NCBI GenBank assembly: GCA_041590075.1 | Contig: JBFHUL010000041.1 | Location: forward strand, 1-27,397 | DNA: 27,397 nt | Direction of reading: 5' to 3' | Source: PZPK01 sp041590075 | GTDB taxonomy: Bacteria > Pseudomonadota > Gammaproteobacteria > Pseudomonadales > Oleiphilaceae | Shown: one piece after another, positions 7,743-15,795 of the stretch | Numbering within the stretch: position 1 is the first letter of the stretch | How the letters are laid out: every line of letters starts with the position of its first letter | Position numbers and translations under genes: made by a program | The notes under the pieces: generated by a model | Told to the model about the DNA's origin: nothing | Database searches by the model: none | Seen by the model: only the letters and a program-made list of their open reading frames with translations

Positions 7743-9380
7743 ATGTCTTTGGAAGACTATGCCAAAAAGCGCTTTTTAATTGTCGATGAACTCGACACCT
7801 TTCGCTTTTCAACCAAAAACACGCTCATGTCGCTGGGCCTGAAACTCGTAGACACTGCAAGCTCTGCGCAAGGCGTGGTGGCCGGATTTCAGAACGTCAA
7901 TTACGACGTCATTCTGTGCAACTACGAGTTGGGCAAAGGCAAAAACGGCCAGGAGCTGCTGGAAGAACTGCGCTACAAACGCCTACTCAAATTTACGGGC
8001 CTGTTCTTTATCATTTCTGCCGAAGTTGAGCGGGGCAAGGTCATGGGCACCATCGAGAATGAACCCGATGGCTACCTTGTCAAACCGGTAAAGCCCTCCG
8101 ATTTGCGAGACCGCTTGGTCAAAGCGCTCAAAATGAAGGACGCGATGTTCGATATCGACAACGCGATAGATGAAGGCGACTACCACACGGCGATCGCCTA
8201 CTGTGATCAGAAGATCGCGCAGAAAGACCGTTATGCCATTCGTTGCTTTAAAACCAAGGCCTGGTTGCTGCAAAAACTGGGGGATTGGGCAGAAGCGCGC
8301 TCGGTTTACGAATCCGTACTCAAAAGCAATGATTTCACCTGGGCGCAATATGGACTGGCCAAAATCTATATCAAGCAGAAACGCTACGACGAAGCCGAAA
8401 ACCTGCTGAACGATATTATTGCCAAAGACCCTGATCAGGTGGAAGCCATGGACCTGCTGGCCGAAATTCTGCGGCGTAAACGCGATACCGAGGGCGCACA
8501 AGCCATGCTTGAGCAGGCCCTGCGTCTATCACCCAACTCCCTTCATCGGCAGCAGGACTATGCCGAAATCTGCCGCACCAACAAGCAAAGCGACAAAGCG
8601 GGCGAGGCCTTTCGAAAAATGATCAAGCTCGGCGAGCAATCAGTTTACGCGCGGCCGCAACATTACTATGAATTCAGCGAGTTTCTGGCCGAACAGGCAA
8701 GTGAATCGGATGACCCGGCCCTGGAAGCGAGCACGCAGGAAGCGTTCGAGCTATTGGAAAAGTGCGGCAAACGTTTCGCCAGCAAAGCAGAGATTAAAGA
8801 ACAGACCAAACTGGTTTCAGCGAGTGTATACGCACGTACTGGTCAGGCAGAAGAGGCCCGTCGCATTATTGATGAAACGCTGGGTAAAGATGAAACGTCG
8901 ATGCCCGAATATGCGCCCGAAACGTTTCAGGTAGCCGCGCAGGCGCTTGAAACCCTGGGCGATACCGAACGGGCGGAAAAACTGCTGGAGCACGCCGCCG
9001 ATCTGGCCGCGTCCAATAAAGACCTGGTGTCCAACATCTACGACCAGTTAAATCAGGGCATTGGCAATGAGGCCCGGCAACAGGCAGCAAAAATCAACAA
9101 ACTGGGCATCAAACTCTACAACGACGGCAACATCGAGGAGGCAGCCAAAGAGCTCAAGCGTGCGCTCCCCCTCACCCCTCGCCACATCTCACTTAACCTT
9201 AATCTGGTACAGGTGCTGCTGAAATTGCATCGCCGCACCGGCGATAGTGACTTGCTCAAGGAAATACACGCCTACTTGCACAAGGTGCGTCATATCCCCG
9301 ACCACCACAAGGAGTATCCGCGTTACGAATACCTGAAAAACATGTTGGCCGAGCGCGAGCAGGTGGGCTCCCCCAACTAG
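7743..9380 (+). CDS. Response-regulator receiver plus TPR protein with Asn at the phosphosite
   Basis: A 545-residue soluble protein with a CheY-like receiver (about 8-130) followed by tetratricopeptide repeats over most of the rest (about 140-530). It has no DNA-binding or enzymatic output domain, so it probably works through protein contacts. The receiver keeps an acidic residue pair after strand 1 (IVDE), the conserved Ser (IISAE) and the switch Lys (LVKP). The phosphoacceptor position, however, is Asn60 (ILCNYELG, codon AAC), where related receiver-TPR proteins have ILCDYNLG. It is therefore probably a phosphorylation-independent pseudo-receiver. TPR units are clear at KAWLLQKLGDWAEARSVYE and LAKIYIKQKRYDEAENLL. 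The ATG at 7743 has a poor ribosome binding site. It converges on the next gene with only 4 nt between the stops. Confidence 0.88.
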   Translation: MSLEDYAKKRFLIVDELDTFRFSTKNTLMSLGLKLVDTASSAQGVVAGFQNVNYDVILCNYELGKGKNGQELLEELRYKRLLKFTGLFFIISAEVERGKVMGTIENEPDGYLVKPVKPSDLRDRLVKALKMKDAMFDIDNAIDEGDYHTAIAYCDQKIAQKDRYAIRCFKTKAWLLQKLGDWAEARSVYESVLKSNDFTWAQYGLAKIYIKQKRYDEAENLLNDIIAKDPDQVEAMDLLAEILRRKRDTEGAQAMLEQALRLSPNSLHRQQDYAEICRTNKQSDKAGEAFRKMIKLGEQSVYARPQHYYEFSEFLAEQASESDDPALEASTQEAFELLEKCGKRFASKAEIKEQTKLVSASVYARTGQAEEARRIIDETLGKDETSMPEYAPETFQVAAQALETLGDTERAEKLLEHAADLAASNKDLVSNIYDQLNQGIGNEARQQAAKINKLGIKLYNDGNIEEAAKELKRALPLTPRHISLNLNLVQVLLKLHRRTGDSDLLKEIHAYLHKVRHIPDHHKEYPRYEYLKNMLAEREQVGSPN

Positions 9381-9384
9381 GCCC

Positions 9385-9954
9385 TTACCCGTAGAGTTTC
9401 TGCAGGATGCCCAAGCGGCGTTTACTCAGATAGTGTTCGATGTTGTCGGGAATCAGTGCCGGCCAGTCCATCCCATCTCGCAAGGAATGATCCAGCTCTG
9501 CCAGAATTGCGACACCTTCTTCCGGATAGTCTGCAAGTAACACCGCCAAAATGGCCACCCGTTGTTTAGCTGGCAGTGCCGCCAGAAAATGCGCAGCAAA
9601 GTCATATTCCAGATACACCGCACTCTCGGCGACATACTCGGGAGGTAAACCACTGGCAATACCTGCGGCCTGTTTCAGCTTGAGATGGGTAGTGATTCGT
9701 GCCGCAATGGGCGGTTCAATAAATTTCTGAGCCAGAGATTGGAGCAGAAACCGCGGAATATACTTCATGGTTTGCGACATGGATTGAAACAACCCATCCA
9801 TCCCCGCACGCTCGTGTGTCAAAACGGCGTCAACGTAGGCGGTCACGGCCTGCAAAGTCTCCTCATCCATGGCTTCAATCGCCTCAGGACGAGGCGCATG
9901 ACTCAGCGCTTCCAGCTGCGCCAGAAGGGCCTGCTTGTTATTTTTTTTGGCCAT
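9385..9954 (-). CDS. Conserved-looking protein of unknown function
   Basis: I do not recognise this 189-residue protein. It is soluble, largely helical by composition, has no signal peptide or cysteine cluster, and begins with a basic stretch (MAKKNNKQ). Helical blocks around MDEETLQAVTAYVDAVLTH and LKLKQAAGIASGLPPEYV alternate with Ala/Leu-rich segments. The C-terminus is KRRLGILQKLYG. The ATG at 9954 is assumed; a GTG at 10014 would extend the frame by 20 residues and overlap the TRAP permease stop by 13 nt, and neither has a strong ribosome binding site. It lies 47 nt after the TRAP permease gene on the same strand and is probably co-transcribed. It converges with the receiver-TPR gene. 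I assign no function. Confidence 0.7.
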   Translation of the reverse strand: MAKKNNKQALLAQLEALSHAPRPEAIEAMDEETLQAVTAYVDAVLTHERAGMDGLFQSMSQTMKYIPRFLLQSLAQKFIEPPIAARITTHLKLKQAAGIASGLPPEYVAESAVYLEYDFAAHFLAALPAKQRVAILAVLLADYPEEGVAILAELDHSLRDGMDWPALIPDNIEHYLSKRRLGILQKLYG

Positions 9955-10001
9955 CGCGCTACTCTCTATGGTGTTTACTGGCGCCCTGAACCCGGAAACA
10001 T

Positions 10002-12095
10002 CTATTGTATCCACTGAAAGTAGATCAGCGGACCAAAGGCGACCAGAATGAGCGTTGTGCCCATCACCATGAGGGGCAGCAGCATGCGCTCATGGCGATA
10101 ATAAAAACTGTCACCCTCTTCCAGCGCCAACTCGACTTCTCTGTCGCCCACTACCTGGCGCGTTAAGAGATGATTGAGCGATACCGGCGGGCTCAAGTAG
10201 CCCAACTCGAACGCCATCAGGCAGGTCATCCAAAAATGCACCGGATGAATACCCTGTGCATAGGCCACGGGTGCAATCGTACCGGTCACCAGTATCAAAG
10301 CGCCGAAGGGGTCCATGACCATGCCGATCATTACGAGAAACAGCACTAAAAAGGCCATCGCGGCGTACACCGAACCAAATGCCTCGGGAATCGAGAGCAC
10401 CCCTCCGCCACGTTCAATAATGCCGCCCACGGTAAACGAACAGGCCATCAGCATCAGCAGCGCACCAATCTGTACCGAAGAGTTGTCCACCGCTGTGCCG
10501 AACGCACGCGCCACGGTAGGACTGGCCTTTGCGGTTTGGTTGCGTAGATGGAAATCGCGACTGAAGCGGCGTTCGAAAATAACAATAAGGGTGACCAGTA
10601 CCGGCAAGATAATCGGTGCTGAGAATTCGTCCAGACGGGTATCAAGTACAATCCCATAAAACAGCAGTACACCACAGAGAATGGCAAAGTACGGCATCAG
10701 CGGGCCGAAGAGTTTCAACGAGGGGCCCAAGGCTTCACGCCAGGGTTTGGGGTTGAACGGCTCCTTACGGGTGATCATCGCAAACACGGCAAACACCACC
10801 ATACTGAGCAAGAACACCCGGAACCCCCAATGGAACAGTTCGTCGGTAACCACCTCTTTATTCAGAATCGCGATGCCTACCACCAGCAAACAAGGTCGTA
10901 ACACCACCCCAGAACCGGTCATGGCCGTAACCGCCAGGGACAGTTGCCGGCGCGTCCCCACACGGCGCATTTCCTGATACACCACGGCGCCCATTGCGAT
11001 AATGATAATGCCCGATGCACCGGTATAGGCAGTGGGAAAGGCCATCAGGGCAATCGCCACAAAAGCAAGCATCTCAGGCGGCAGGTGCCAAGGTTTGAAC
11101 ACGTCAAATAACTTGGCACCGAGCAGAGTTTCCTTCAGCAGCATACCCACCAGAATGTACAGGCCAATCGCCAAATGCAGGTTGGTCAACTGGAAAATCT
11201 GTGTGAAGTAAATGGCGATACCGGGAAAGTGATTCTCCGTCACAAAAAAATGCCAGGCCGCCGCCAGTAACATAAAGGTATAGATGGGAATCGTCAGCAA
11301 GGCGTGCAGCGGTTTGCTTTTGCCCTCCTCCAGTTCTGCATCGGGCGTGAGCAAATGATAGAGGCTGATCAGCGTGAGCACGCTGCAGCCGAGGATCAGA
11401 ATAATCAGCAGTTCCGGGTTGGCCACCACGGTATTCGACGCATAGGAACCTTTATAAAAGGCATAGCCCGAAAAGCCCAGACTCGCGTGGCCCGCGATCT
11501 GGGCTGAGTGCGACACGTAATGATCGAGGCGGGAATGCACCGCACGAAAGGCAATATGATTGCGCTTGGAGGTTGCCACAATGGTGGCCAGCATCAACAG
11601 CAGAATCAGGGTGGCGCGCTGGTACTCAATCGCAAACAGACTAATATCGGCAAAGGTATGCTCCAAACTTCGAAACAGCTCCACCGCTGGCGTGAAGTTC
11701 TGCTGATAGGTCGCGAGATCCATATGTTTCTTCTGGCATACTCGCTGCTGACTGATCAGGGAATTACGCGCCGACTCGCGATCAAACTCAGAGGCCAGAA
11801 GAGAGAATGCCTCGTTCTCCGCCTCATGTTCCTGTGCCAATTCGTCAAGCCGCTGCTCAATATCCGGCTCCGGGTCACAGTCTGCTTTGGGTTTATCCCC
11901 CCGCAATACGAAATAATCGTCCCACAAATAAACGCCCAGCTTGAGCATCTGGGCATGGATATTCTCGCTGGTTCCAGAAGTAATGGTGACCATTAGCAGT
12001 GAGAAAATCACTACGATCAACGAGGTTTGAGTAAACCTTTTAAGCGGTCTGGCAAATGAAGCGGATGACTCAGGCAGGGTATCCATTTCGTTCAT
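10002..12095 (-). CDS. TRAP transporter permease, single-chain DctQM-like fusion
   Basis: A 697-residue inner-membrane protein. The C-terminal two-thirds (about 280-697) is a DctM-type large TRAP permease, recognised by FPTAYTGASGIIIIAMG, the MDPFGALILVTGTIAP block, and FELGYLSPPVSLNHLL near the end. TRAP systems import organic acids using a Na+ gradient and a periplasmic binding protein. The first 280 residues contain one N-terminal hydrophobic segment, a charged, Glu-rich non-membrane stretch of about 110 residues with two Cys, and further helices. I read this as a DctQ-like small subunit fused in frame. No DctP binding-protein gene lies beside it, so the substrate is unknown. The start at 12095 has GGGGAAG close by; ATG at 12086 is possible. 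The downstream unknown gene is probably in the same operon. Confidence 0.82.
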   Translation of the reverse strand: MNEMDTLPESSASFARPLKRFTQTSLIVVIFSLLMVTITSGTSENIHAQMLKLGVYLWDDYFVLRGDKPKADCDPEPDIEQRLDELAQEHEAENEAFSLLASEFDRESARNSLISQQRVCQKKHMDLATYQQNFTPAVELFRSLEHTFADISLFAIEYQRATLILLLMLATIVATSKRNHIAFRAVHSRLDHYVSHSAQIAGHASLGFSGYAFYKGSYASNTVVANPELLIILILGCSVLTLISLYHLLTPDAELEEGKSKPLHALLTIPIYTFMLLAAAWHFFVTENHFPGIAIYFTQIFQLTNLHLAIGLYILVGMLLKETLLGAKLFDVFKPWHLPPEMLAFVAIALMAFPTAYTGASGIIIIAMGAVVYQEMRRVGTRRQLSLAVTAMTGSGVVLRPCLLVVGIAILNKEVVTDELFHWGFRVFLLSMVVFAVFAMITRKEPFNPKPWREALGPSLKLFGPLMPYFAILCGVLLFYGIVLDTRLDEFSAPIILPVLVTLIVIFERRFSRDFHLRNQTAKASPTVARAFGTAVDNSSVQIGALLMLMACSFTVGGIIERGGGVLSIPEAFGSVYAAMAFLVLFLVMIGMVMDPFGALILVTGTIAPVAYAQGIHPVHFWMTCLMAFELGYLSPPVSLNHLLTRQVVGDREVELALEEGDSFYYRHERMLLPLMVMGTTLILVAFGPLIYFQWIQ

Positions 12096-12164
12096 AACTT
12101 CCCCGATAGGTTGCGATGTGCAGAGCTGGCCGCCTGCGTTTATTGTTGTAGCGGCATCATGCCA

Positions 12165-12220
12165 AAGTTTTTATAAACTTGCATCGAAACACTGCGCAAA
12201 CCCGAACGCTTCTCTATAAT
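12165..12220 (+). promoter_or_regulatory. Putative promoter and palindrome upstream of the second GGDEF gene
   Basis: A consensus -10 hexamer TATAAT lies at 12215-12220, about 28 nt before the start codon, but the -35 region (about 12192) matches poorly, suggesting an activator-dependent promoter. Just upstream is a palindrome, AAGTTT-TTAT-AAACTT (12165-12180), and next to it GGCAT-C-ATGCC (12152-12162). Both are in the divergent spacer with the TRAP gene and could be operators. Assignment is by eye. Confidence 0.4.
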
Positions 12221-12248
12221 CAGGGCTCAATGCCGGTTTTCGTACACG

Positions 12249-13373
12249 ATGTTCCCACTCGATAAATTTCAGAAAATTCGCTTACAGCGCCTCGCCATGG
12301 CAGTGGGCACGTACTGCTTCGTTATTCTCTACGCCTATCTCATTGAGTGGGCCGGCATGGGCGCCTTCAGTGCCGCCGAGGAGTTCACTCTGATTGCAAG
12401 CGCAATCGCCGGAAATGGCCTGTTCCTCTTTTTGATCCTCAGCGGCCTGAACCGGTATCTGACCGACCCATCAATGACCCAGATGCAGATCATTTTTTCT
12501 GCCGGCTGGGGCATGATTGCCATTCTCGCACTCCCTGACGCACGGCCACTGGTGTTGCTGCTATACCTGCCGTCGTTCATGTTCGGCGCATTGATCCTGA
12601 AGCGCATGGCATACCTGAAGCTGGCATTATTGATATCGGTTATGCTCGCAGCGATACAGCTCTACGAGTACCAACACCTTCGGCCCGATATGAATATTGC
12701 CTATGAGTTGCTTGTGTGGGCATGTTTTACGGTGACGCTTATTTGGTTTGCATTGTTCGGCAGTTACCTCGCCAAGGCCCGTATTCTGGTTCGACACCAA
12801 AATATCAAATTGCAACAAACTCAGAAAAGACTTACCAAACTCACCAAAGAATTGTCGCACGCTGCCAATACTGATCCCCTGACCAACATCCTCAACCGGC
12901 GCGCATTTTACACGCAAGTGGAAGCACTCAAAACAATTCAGGGGCACGGCCAGCTGCCACACAGTGTGCTACTGATCGACGTCGATCATTTCAAACGACT
13001 CAACGATGACTATGGTCATGCCTGCGGCGACGCAGCATTAGTGGTGATTGCGCAACGCATCGACAACCTGCTGCGTGCGAACGACCTGCTCGTACGTTGG
13101 GGAGGGGAAGAGTTTTTGGTGTTACTGCGCCAGCTGGGCCCCTCTCAGGCTTACGAAGCGGCCGAGCGCATTCGACTGGCGTGCGAAAAAGCATTGCAGA
13201 TTGATGGGCAAACACCCATTCCAAACAGTGTCAGTATCGGTATCGCCAGCGCCACAGACCTGCGTGACCTCAACACCACCATTAAACAGGCCGACAACGC
13301 GCTGTATCAAGCCAAGCGGAAGGGACGCAACCGCGTAACGATGCACGAAGGCCCGCAACGCTCATCGGCATGA
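12249..13373 (+). CDS. Membrane-bound GGDEF diguanylate cyclase with intact I-site
   Basis: A 374-residue predicted inner-membrane diguanylate cyclase. About six hydrophobic segments occupy residues 18-173. A short helix/coiled coil (RHQNIKLQQTQKRLTKLTKE) links them to a GGDEF domain at about 205-365. The catalytic motif is GGEEF at 285-289 with LLIDVDHFKRLND upstream. The RxxD inhibitory site is intact (RAND, 276-279), five residues before GGEEF, so the enzyme should be product-inhibited, unlike the other GGDEF protein in the window. The closing strand NSVSIGIAS and the ALYQAKRKGRNRV tail are typical. I cannot name the membrane sensor. No clear Shine-Dalgarno precedes the ATG. It is divergent from the TRAP gene and convergent with the reductase gene. 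Confidence 0.9.
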   Translation: MFPLDKFQKIRLQRLAMAVGTYCFVILYAYLIEWAGMGAFSAAEEFTLIASAIAGNGLFLFLILSGLNRYLTDPSMTQMQIIFSAGWGMIAILALPDARPLVLLLYLPSFMFGALILKRMAYLKLALLISVMLAAIQLYEYQHLRPDMNIAYELLVWACFTVTLIWFALFGSYLAKARILVRHQNIKLQQTQKRLTKLTKELSHAANTDPLTNILNRRAFYTQVEALKTIQGHGQLPHSVLLIDVDHFKRLNDDYGHACGDAALVVIAQRIDNLLRANDLLVRWGGEEFLVLLRQLGPSQAYEAAERIRLACEKALQIDGQTPIPNSVSIGIASATDLRDLNTTIKQADNALYQAKRKGRNRVTMHEGPQRSSA

Positions 13374-13446
13374 ACACTGCCACACGGCCGACGCCTGCGT
13401 AACCGTTAGCACCAGCAACACGAACGACCAGGCATCCAAAGCGAGT

Positions 13447-14454
13447 TCACGCCGCCGGAGATGCGTCACCGGCACTCACAAAACTATCGGCAAATATCTC
13501 GTTCATCGCGGCGCCCGCCATAAAGCATTGGCGCTTGAGTTTCCGCACAAAGGAGTCCCTCCCGCACACGTATATCTGCCATCCTTGTAACGCTTTATAG
13601 TGCTGTTGCACATACTCGTAAATATCGTCATGAACGAAGGGAAGTCCCACTGCCACCTCCGAATTAGGTGCTGCACACACCAGCGTAATGTTCACATTCG
13701 CATGGCCCGCCACACAGCTACGCAAGGCATCGAGCGCATAAAATTCGTGGGCACTCCTGGCTGCAACAAGCACATGTATCTCACCGCGATGCGCCCGTTG
13801 CTGCGCATCTCTCAACACCCCCAGAATCGGTGCCAGCCCCGTTCCTACTGCCAGCAACAACATGGCCTGTTCCGGCTGCGCCTGATAAAAACATCCACCT
13901 GCCGGACCCGAGATATCAATGCGTTGTCCTGCTTCGATGTTGTGGGCCAGCCATTGGCTTACCGCCCCATTCGGGTAGACACGCACGTGTAATGCGAGGT
14001 CATCATCCTGTTCCGCGACACTGGCGATGGAATAACAGCGCCCCTCCTGTTTTCGCCACACAGTAAGGTATTGCCCCGCTCGATAGGTAAAGCCTTCAGG
14101 CCGTGCCAAGCGCAAGCCAATCACCGCGTCGCCGAGCCAGGTTTTATCCAACACGACAACCGTGTCTCTGCCACCCATCGCGCCCACCGGAGCCAGTTTA
14201 ATGTCGGCTCCGGGCTTGCACTGGCAGCTTAATACCTGCTGTTGCGCCTTCTGAGCCGTGCTCAAGCCCGACTGCGCTTCAGGGTTGAGTTGAGGCAAGG
14301 TGTCGGCATCGTGGTCCAACTGTACGATACAGGAATGACAAATCCCGCTGCGACAGGCATGAGATATCTCAATGCCCGCCCTCAAAAGTGCATCAAGCAC
14401 GCTGTCATCAGGTTCAAGAGGGACGCGTTGCCCCTCGTAAATCACCGCGGTCAT
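13447..14454 (-). CDS. 2Fe-2S ferredoxin-FNR type NAD(P)H reductase
   Basis: A 335-residue cytoplasmic electron-transfer flavoprotein. It has an N-terminal plant-type [2Fe-2S] domain with Cys34, Cys39, Cys42 and Cys77 (CX4CX2CX34C). An FAD-binding barrel follows (about 105-195, with RAGQYLTVW and the RCYSIAS flavin motif), then an NAD(P)-binding half starting at LLAVGTGLAPILGVL and ending in IYVCGRDSFVRKLK. The order Fd-FAD-NAD is that of the phenol-hydroxylase/CDP-glucoseen-reductase class. The gene starts 1 nt after the globin stop codon and lacks a ribosome binding site of its own, so its translation is probably coupled. That pairing suggests it re-reduces the globin's ferric heme, together resembling a flavohemoglobin split into two chains. 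The role is inferred from context; another redox partner is possible. It is the last gene of the minus-strand operon. Confidence 0.88.
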   Translation of the reverse strand: MTAVIYEGQRVPLEPDDSVLDALLRAGIEISHACRSGICHSCIVQLDHDADTLPQLNPEAQSGLSTAQKAQQQVLSCQCKPGADIKLAPVGAMGGRDTVVVLDKTWLGDAVIGLRLARPEGFTYRAGQYLTVWRKQEGRCYSIASVAEQDDDLALHVRVYPNGAVSQWLAHNIEAGQRIDISGPAGGCFYQAQPEQAMLLLAVGTGLAPILGVLRDAQQRAHRGEIHVLVAARSAHEFYALDALRSCVAGHANVNITLVCAAPNSEVAVGLPFVHDDIYEYVQQHYKALQGWQIYVCGRDSFVRKLKRQCFMAGAAMNEIFADSFVSAGDASPAA

Positions 14455-14455
14455 A

Positions 14456-14818
14456 TTACGCCGGCTCTACATTGAGCACATCGTCCTTCACGCTCAACGC
14501 CACCGCCACTACCTGATCGATCAAATGCTGGGGCACATCGAGATCTTTCAGTGTGCCTACCAGCGCTTCGGCTACCGCATTGAAATGCTCTTCCGTGAGG
14601 TTCATGTGCTTATGCGCTGCACGCATGTCTTTGCCGGTGTAATTGTTCGGGCCACCAAAAGCCATGGTCAGAAAGGCTTTTTGTTTCTGATGCTGGGCTT
14701 CCATATCCACCGTATCAAAAAAGTGGGCAATGCGATCATCGCTCAACACTTTGCGATAAAAGATATCCACGGCTGCATTAACGGCGGCATCGCCACCAAT
14801 TTCTTCATAAATAGACAT
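14456..14818 (-). CDS. glbN: Group I truncated hemoglobin (GlbN/TrHbN type)
   Basis: A 120-residue heme protein of the 2-on-2 truncated globin family, group I. Recognisable blocks are MSIYEEIGGDAAVNAAVDIFY, with Tyr21 at about helix B position 10; QKAFLTMAFGG at about 46-56; the proximal heme ligand His69 in MRAAHKHM; and EHFNAVAEALVGTL. His43 and Gln44/Gln46 line the distal region. The C-terminal His that links heme covalently in cyanobacterial GlbN is absent (the region reads SVKDDVLN), so ordinary non-covalent heme is expected. Group I members commonly act as NO dioxygenases, turning NO into nitrate. Here the gene is followed after 1 nt by a ferredoxin-type reductase and sits behind cytochrome c genes in an ANTAR-controlled cluster, which fits NO handling. 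GGAG lies 9 nt before the ATG. Confidence 0.92.
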   Translation of the reverse strand: MSIYEEIGGDAAVNAAVDIFYRKVLSDDRIAHFFDTVDMEAQHQKQKAFLTMAFGGPNNYTGKDMRAAHKHMNLTEEHFNAVAEALVGTLKDLDVPQHLIDQVVAVALSVKDDVLNVEPA

Positions 14819-14833
14819 TTTTTGTTCTCCAGT

Positions 14834-15163
14834 TCAGGGCGCCACCTGCGACACCATATAATCGACCGCAATCGCGATCTCTTCGTCACTTAAATGGGTT
14901 TTGCCACCTTTGGCAGGCATCAGGCCAAAGCCTTCGATGGCATGCTGCACGAGAACCTCCTGCCCCTGTTCCAGCCTCGGTGACCACATCTTGCGGTTAC
15001 CAATAATCGGTGCACCGTTAATGCCCTGAGCATGGCACACCTTACAATTGGCTTTCACCAGCTCCGCACCCGGATGGGGCGCAGCACTGTGTGTGCCGGA
15101 GTCGTCAGACGAGCAGGCACACAGGGTACACACTAACACCAGAACAGAGACACGAGTGTTCAT
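14834..15163 (-). CDS. Monoheme class I cytochrome c lipoprotein
   Basis: A 109-residue periplasmic cytochrome c, probably lipid-anchored. The signal peptide ends in LCAC with Cys17 as likely acylation site, followed by a Ser/Asp linker. The single heme motif is CKVCH (40-44). The sixth ligand is probably Met82 in FGLMPAKGG. The domain resembles the small c5/c555 type, with AELVKANCKVCH and LSDEEIAIAVDYM typical of it. Its role should be to carry single electrons between the larger cytochromes of the operon or to an external acceptor. A GGGAG sits 6 nt before the ATG. The gene lies 15 nt before the globin gene and 28 nt after the DUF3365 gene, in the same operon. Confidence 0.9.
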   Translation of the reverse strand: MNTRVSVLVLVCTLCACSSDDSGTHSAAPHPGAELVKANCKVCHAQGINGAPIIGNRKMWSPRLEQGQEVLVQHAIEGFGLMPAKGGKTHLSDEEIAIAVDYMVSQVAP

Positions 15164-15191
15164 TGCAAGCTCCCGTTTAATTGACTGTTAG

Positions 15192-15764
15192 TTAACTATC
15201 CAGCGGCACACGAATCACAACACCACCCATCACTTCGCCAAGTTTGAAGTCGGTTTTCGGGCTGTCTTTGTGGTCGTTGTGGCACGTAGTGCAGGCATCC
15301 GATACGGCTACATCGGGGTATACCGCGGTGAAATAGGTAGTGCCACCCAGCTTCTCTTTGCCATAAAAGTTTTCACCGGGATTCGCAGCGATATACTCCA
15401 ACCCCTGTTTCTCCATGGGAGTTTTTGGCGCGTTCTGCTTGTTGATGGGCCAGATTGATTGCAGCGAATAGGTGAAATCATCGGTCATTTCAGCAACGGC
15501 TTCTGCACCGGCTCGGAACATCTGTGCCGGCAACAAGGTACCGTTGGGGATATCCTGCCAATGCTCATCCGGTTTCACCGCGCCGGCGCCAGCAGGCCCC
15601 AGGCGCTTCACGACCAGTTTCGTGTAATTGGTACGATCCGCTTTCATAACAGCAAATAACGAATCAGTATATTTTTCTGGCGCAATACCCACCTGCTCCG
15701 GTTCATTACAACCGGTCATCAGGACTGTACTGCCCACCAGGGCTGCGATTAACGTCTTCTTCAT
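15192..15764 (-). CDS. Tll0287-like (DUF3365) heme lipoprotein
   Basis: A 190-residue exported lipoprotein. The signal peptide MKKTLIAALVGSTVLMTGC carries a lipobox with Cys19. The remainder matches the Tll0287-like/DUF3365 pattern, a PAS-like fold that binds one c-type heme near the C-terminus. Here the heme motif is CTTCH (158-162), followed by NDHKDSPKTDFKLGEVMGG, which is characteristic of the family, and ending VVIRVPL. In the family this domain is seen as a redox or gas sensor or as an electron-transfer protein. Surrounded by cytochrome genes and standing alone (no kinase or chemoreceptor fusion), electron transfer or NO/nitrite binding is the more likely role, by inference. GAGAGGT sits 6 nt before the ATG. 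Confidence 0.85.
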   Translation of the reverse strand: MKKTLIAALVGSTVLMTGCNEPEQVGIAPEKYTDSLFAVMKADRTNYTKLVVKRLGPAGAGAVKPDEHWQDIPNGTLLPAQMFRAGAEAVAEMTDDFTYSLQSIWPINKQNAPKTPMEKQGLEYIAANPGENFYGKEKLGGTTYFTAVYPDVAVSDACTTCHNDHKDSPKTDFKLGEVMGGVVIRVPLDS

Positions 15765-15795
15765 GGTCTTACCTCTCTTCAGGTGTGGTGATTAC

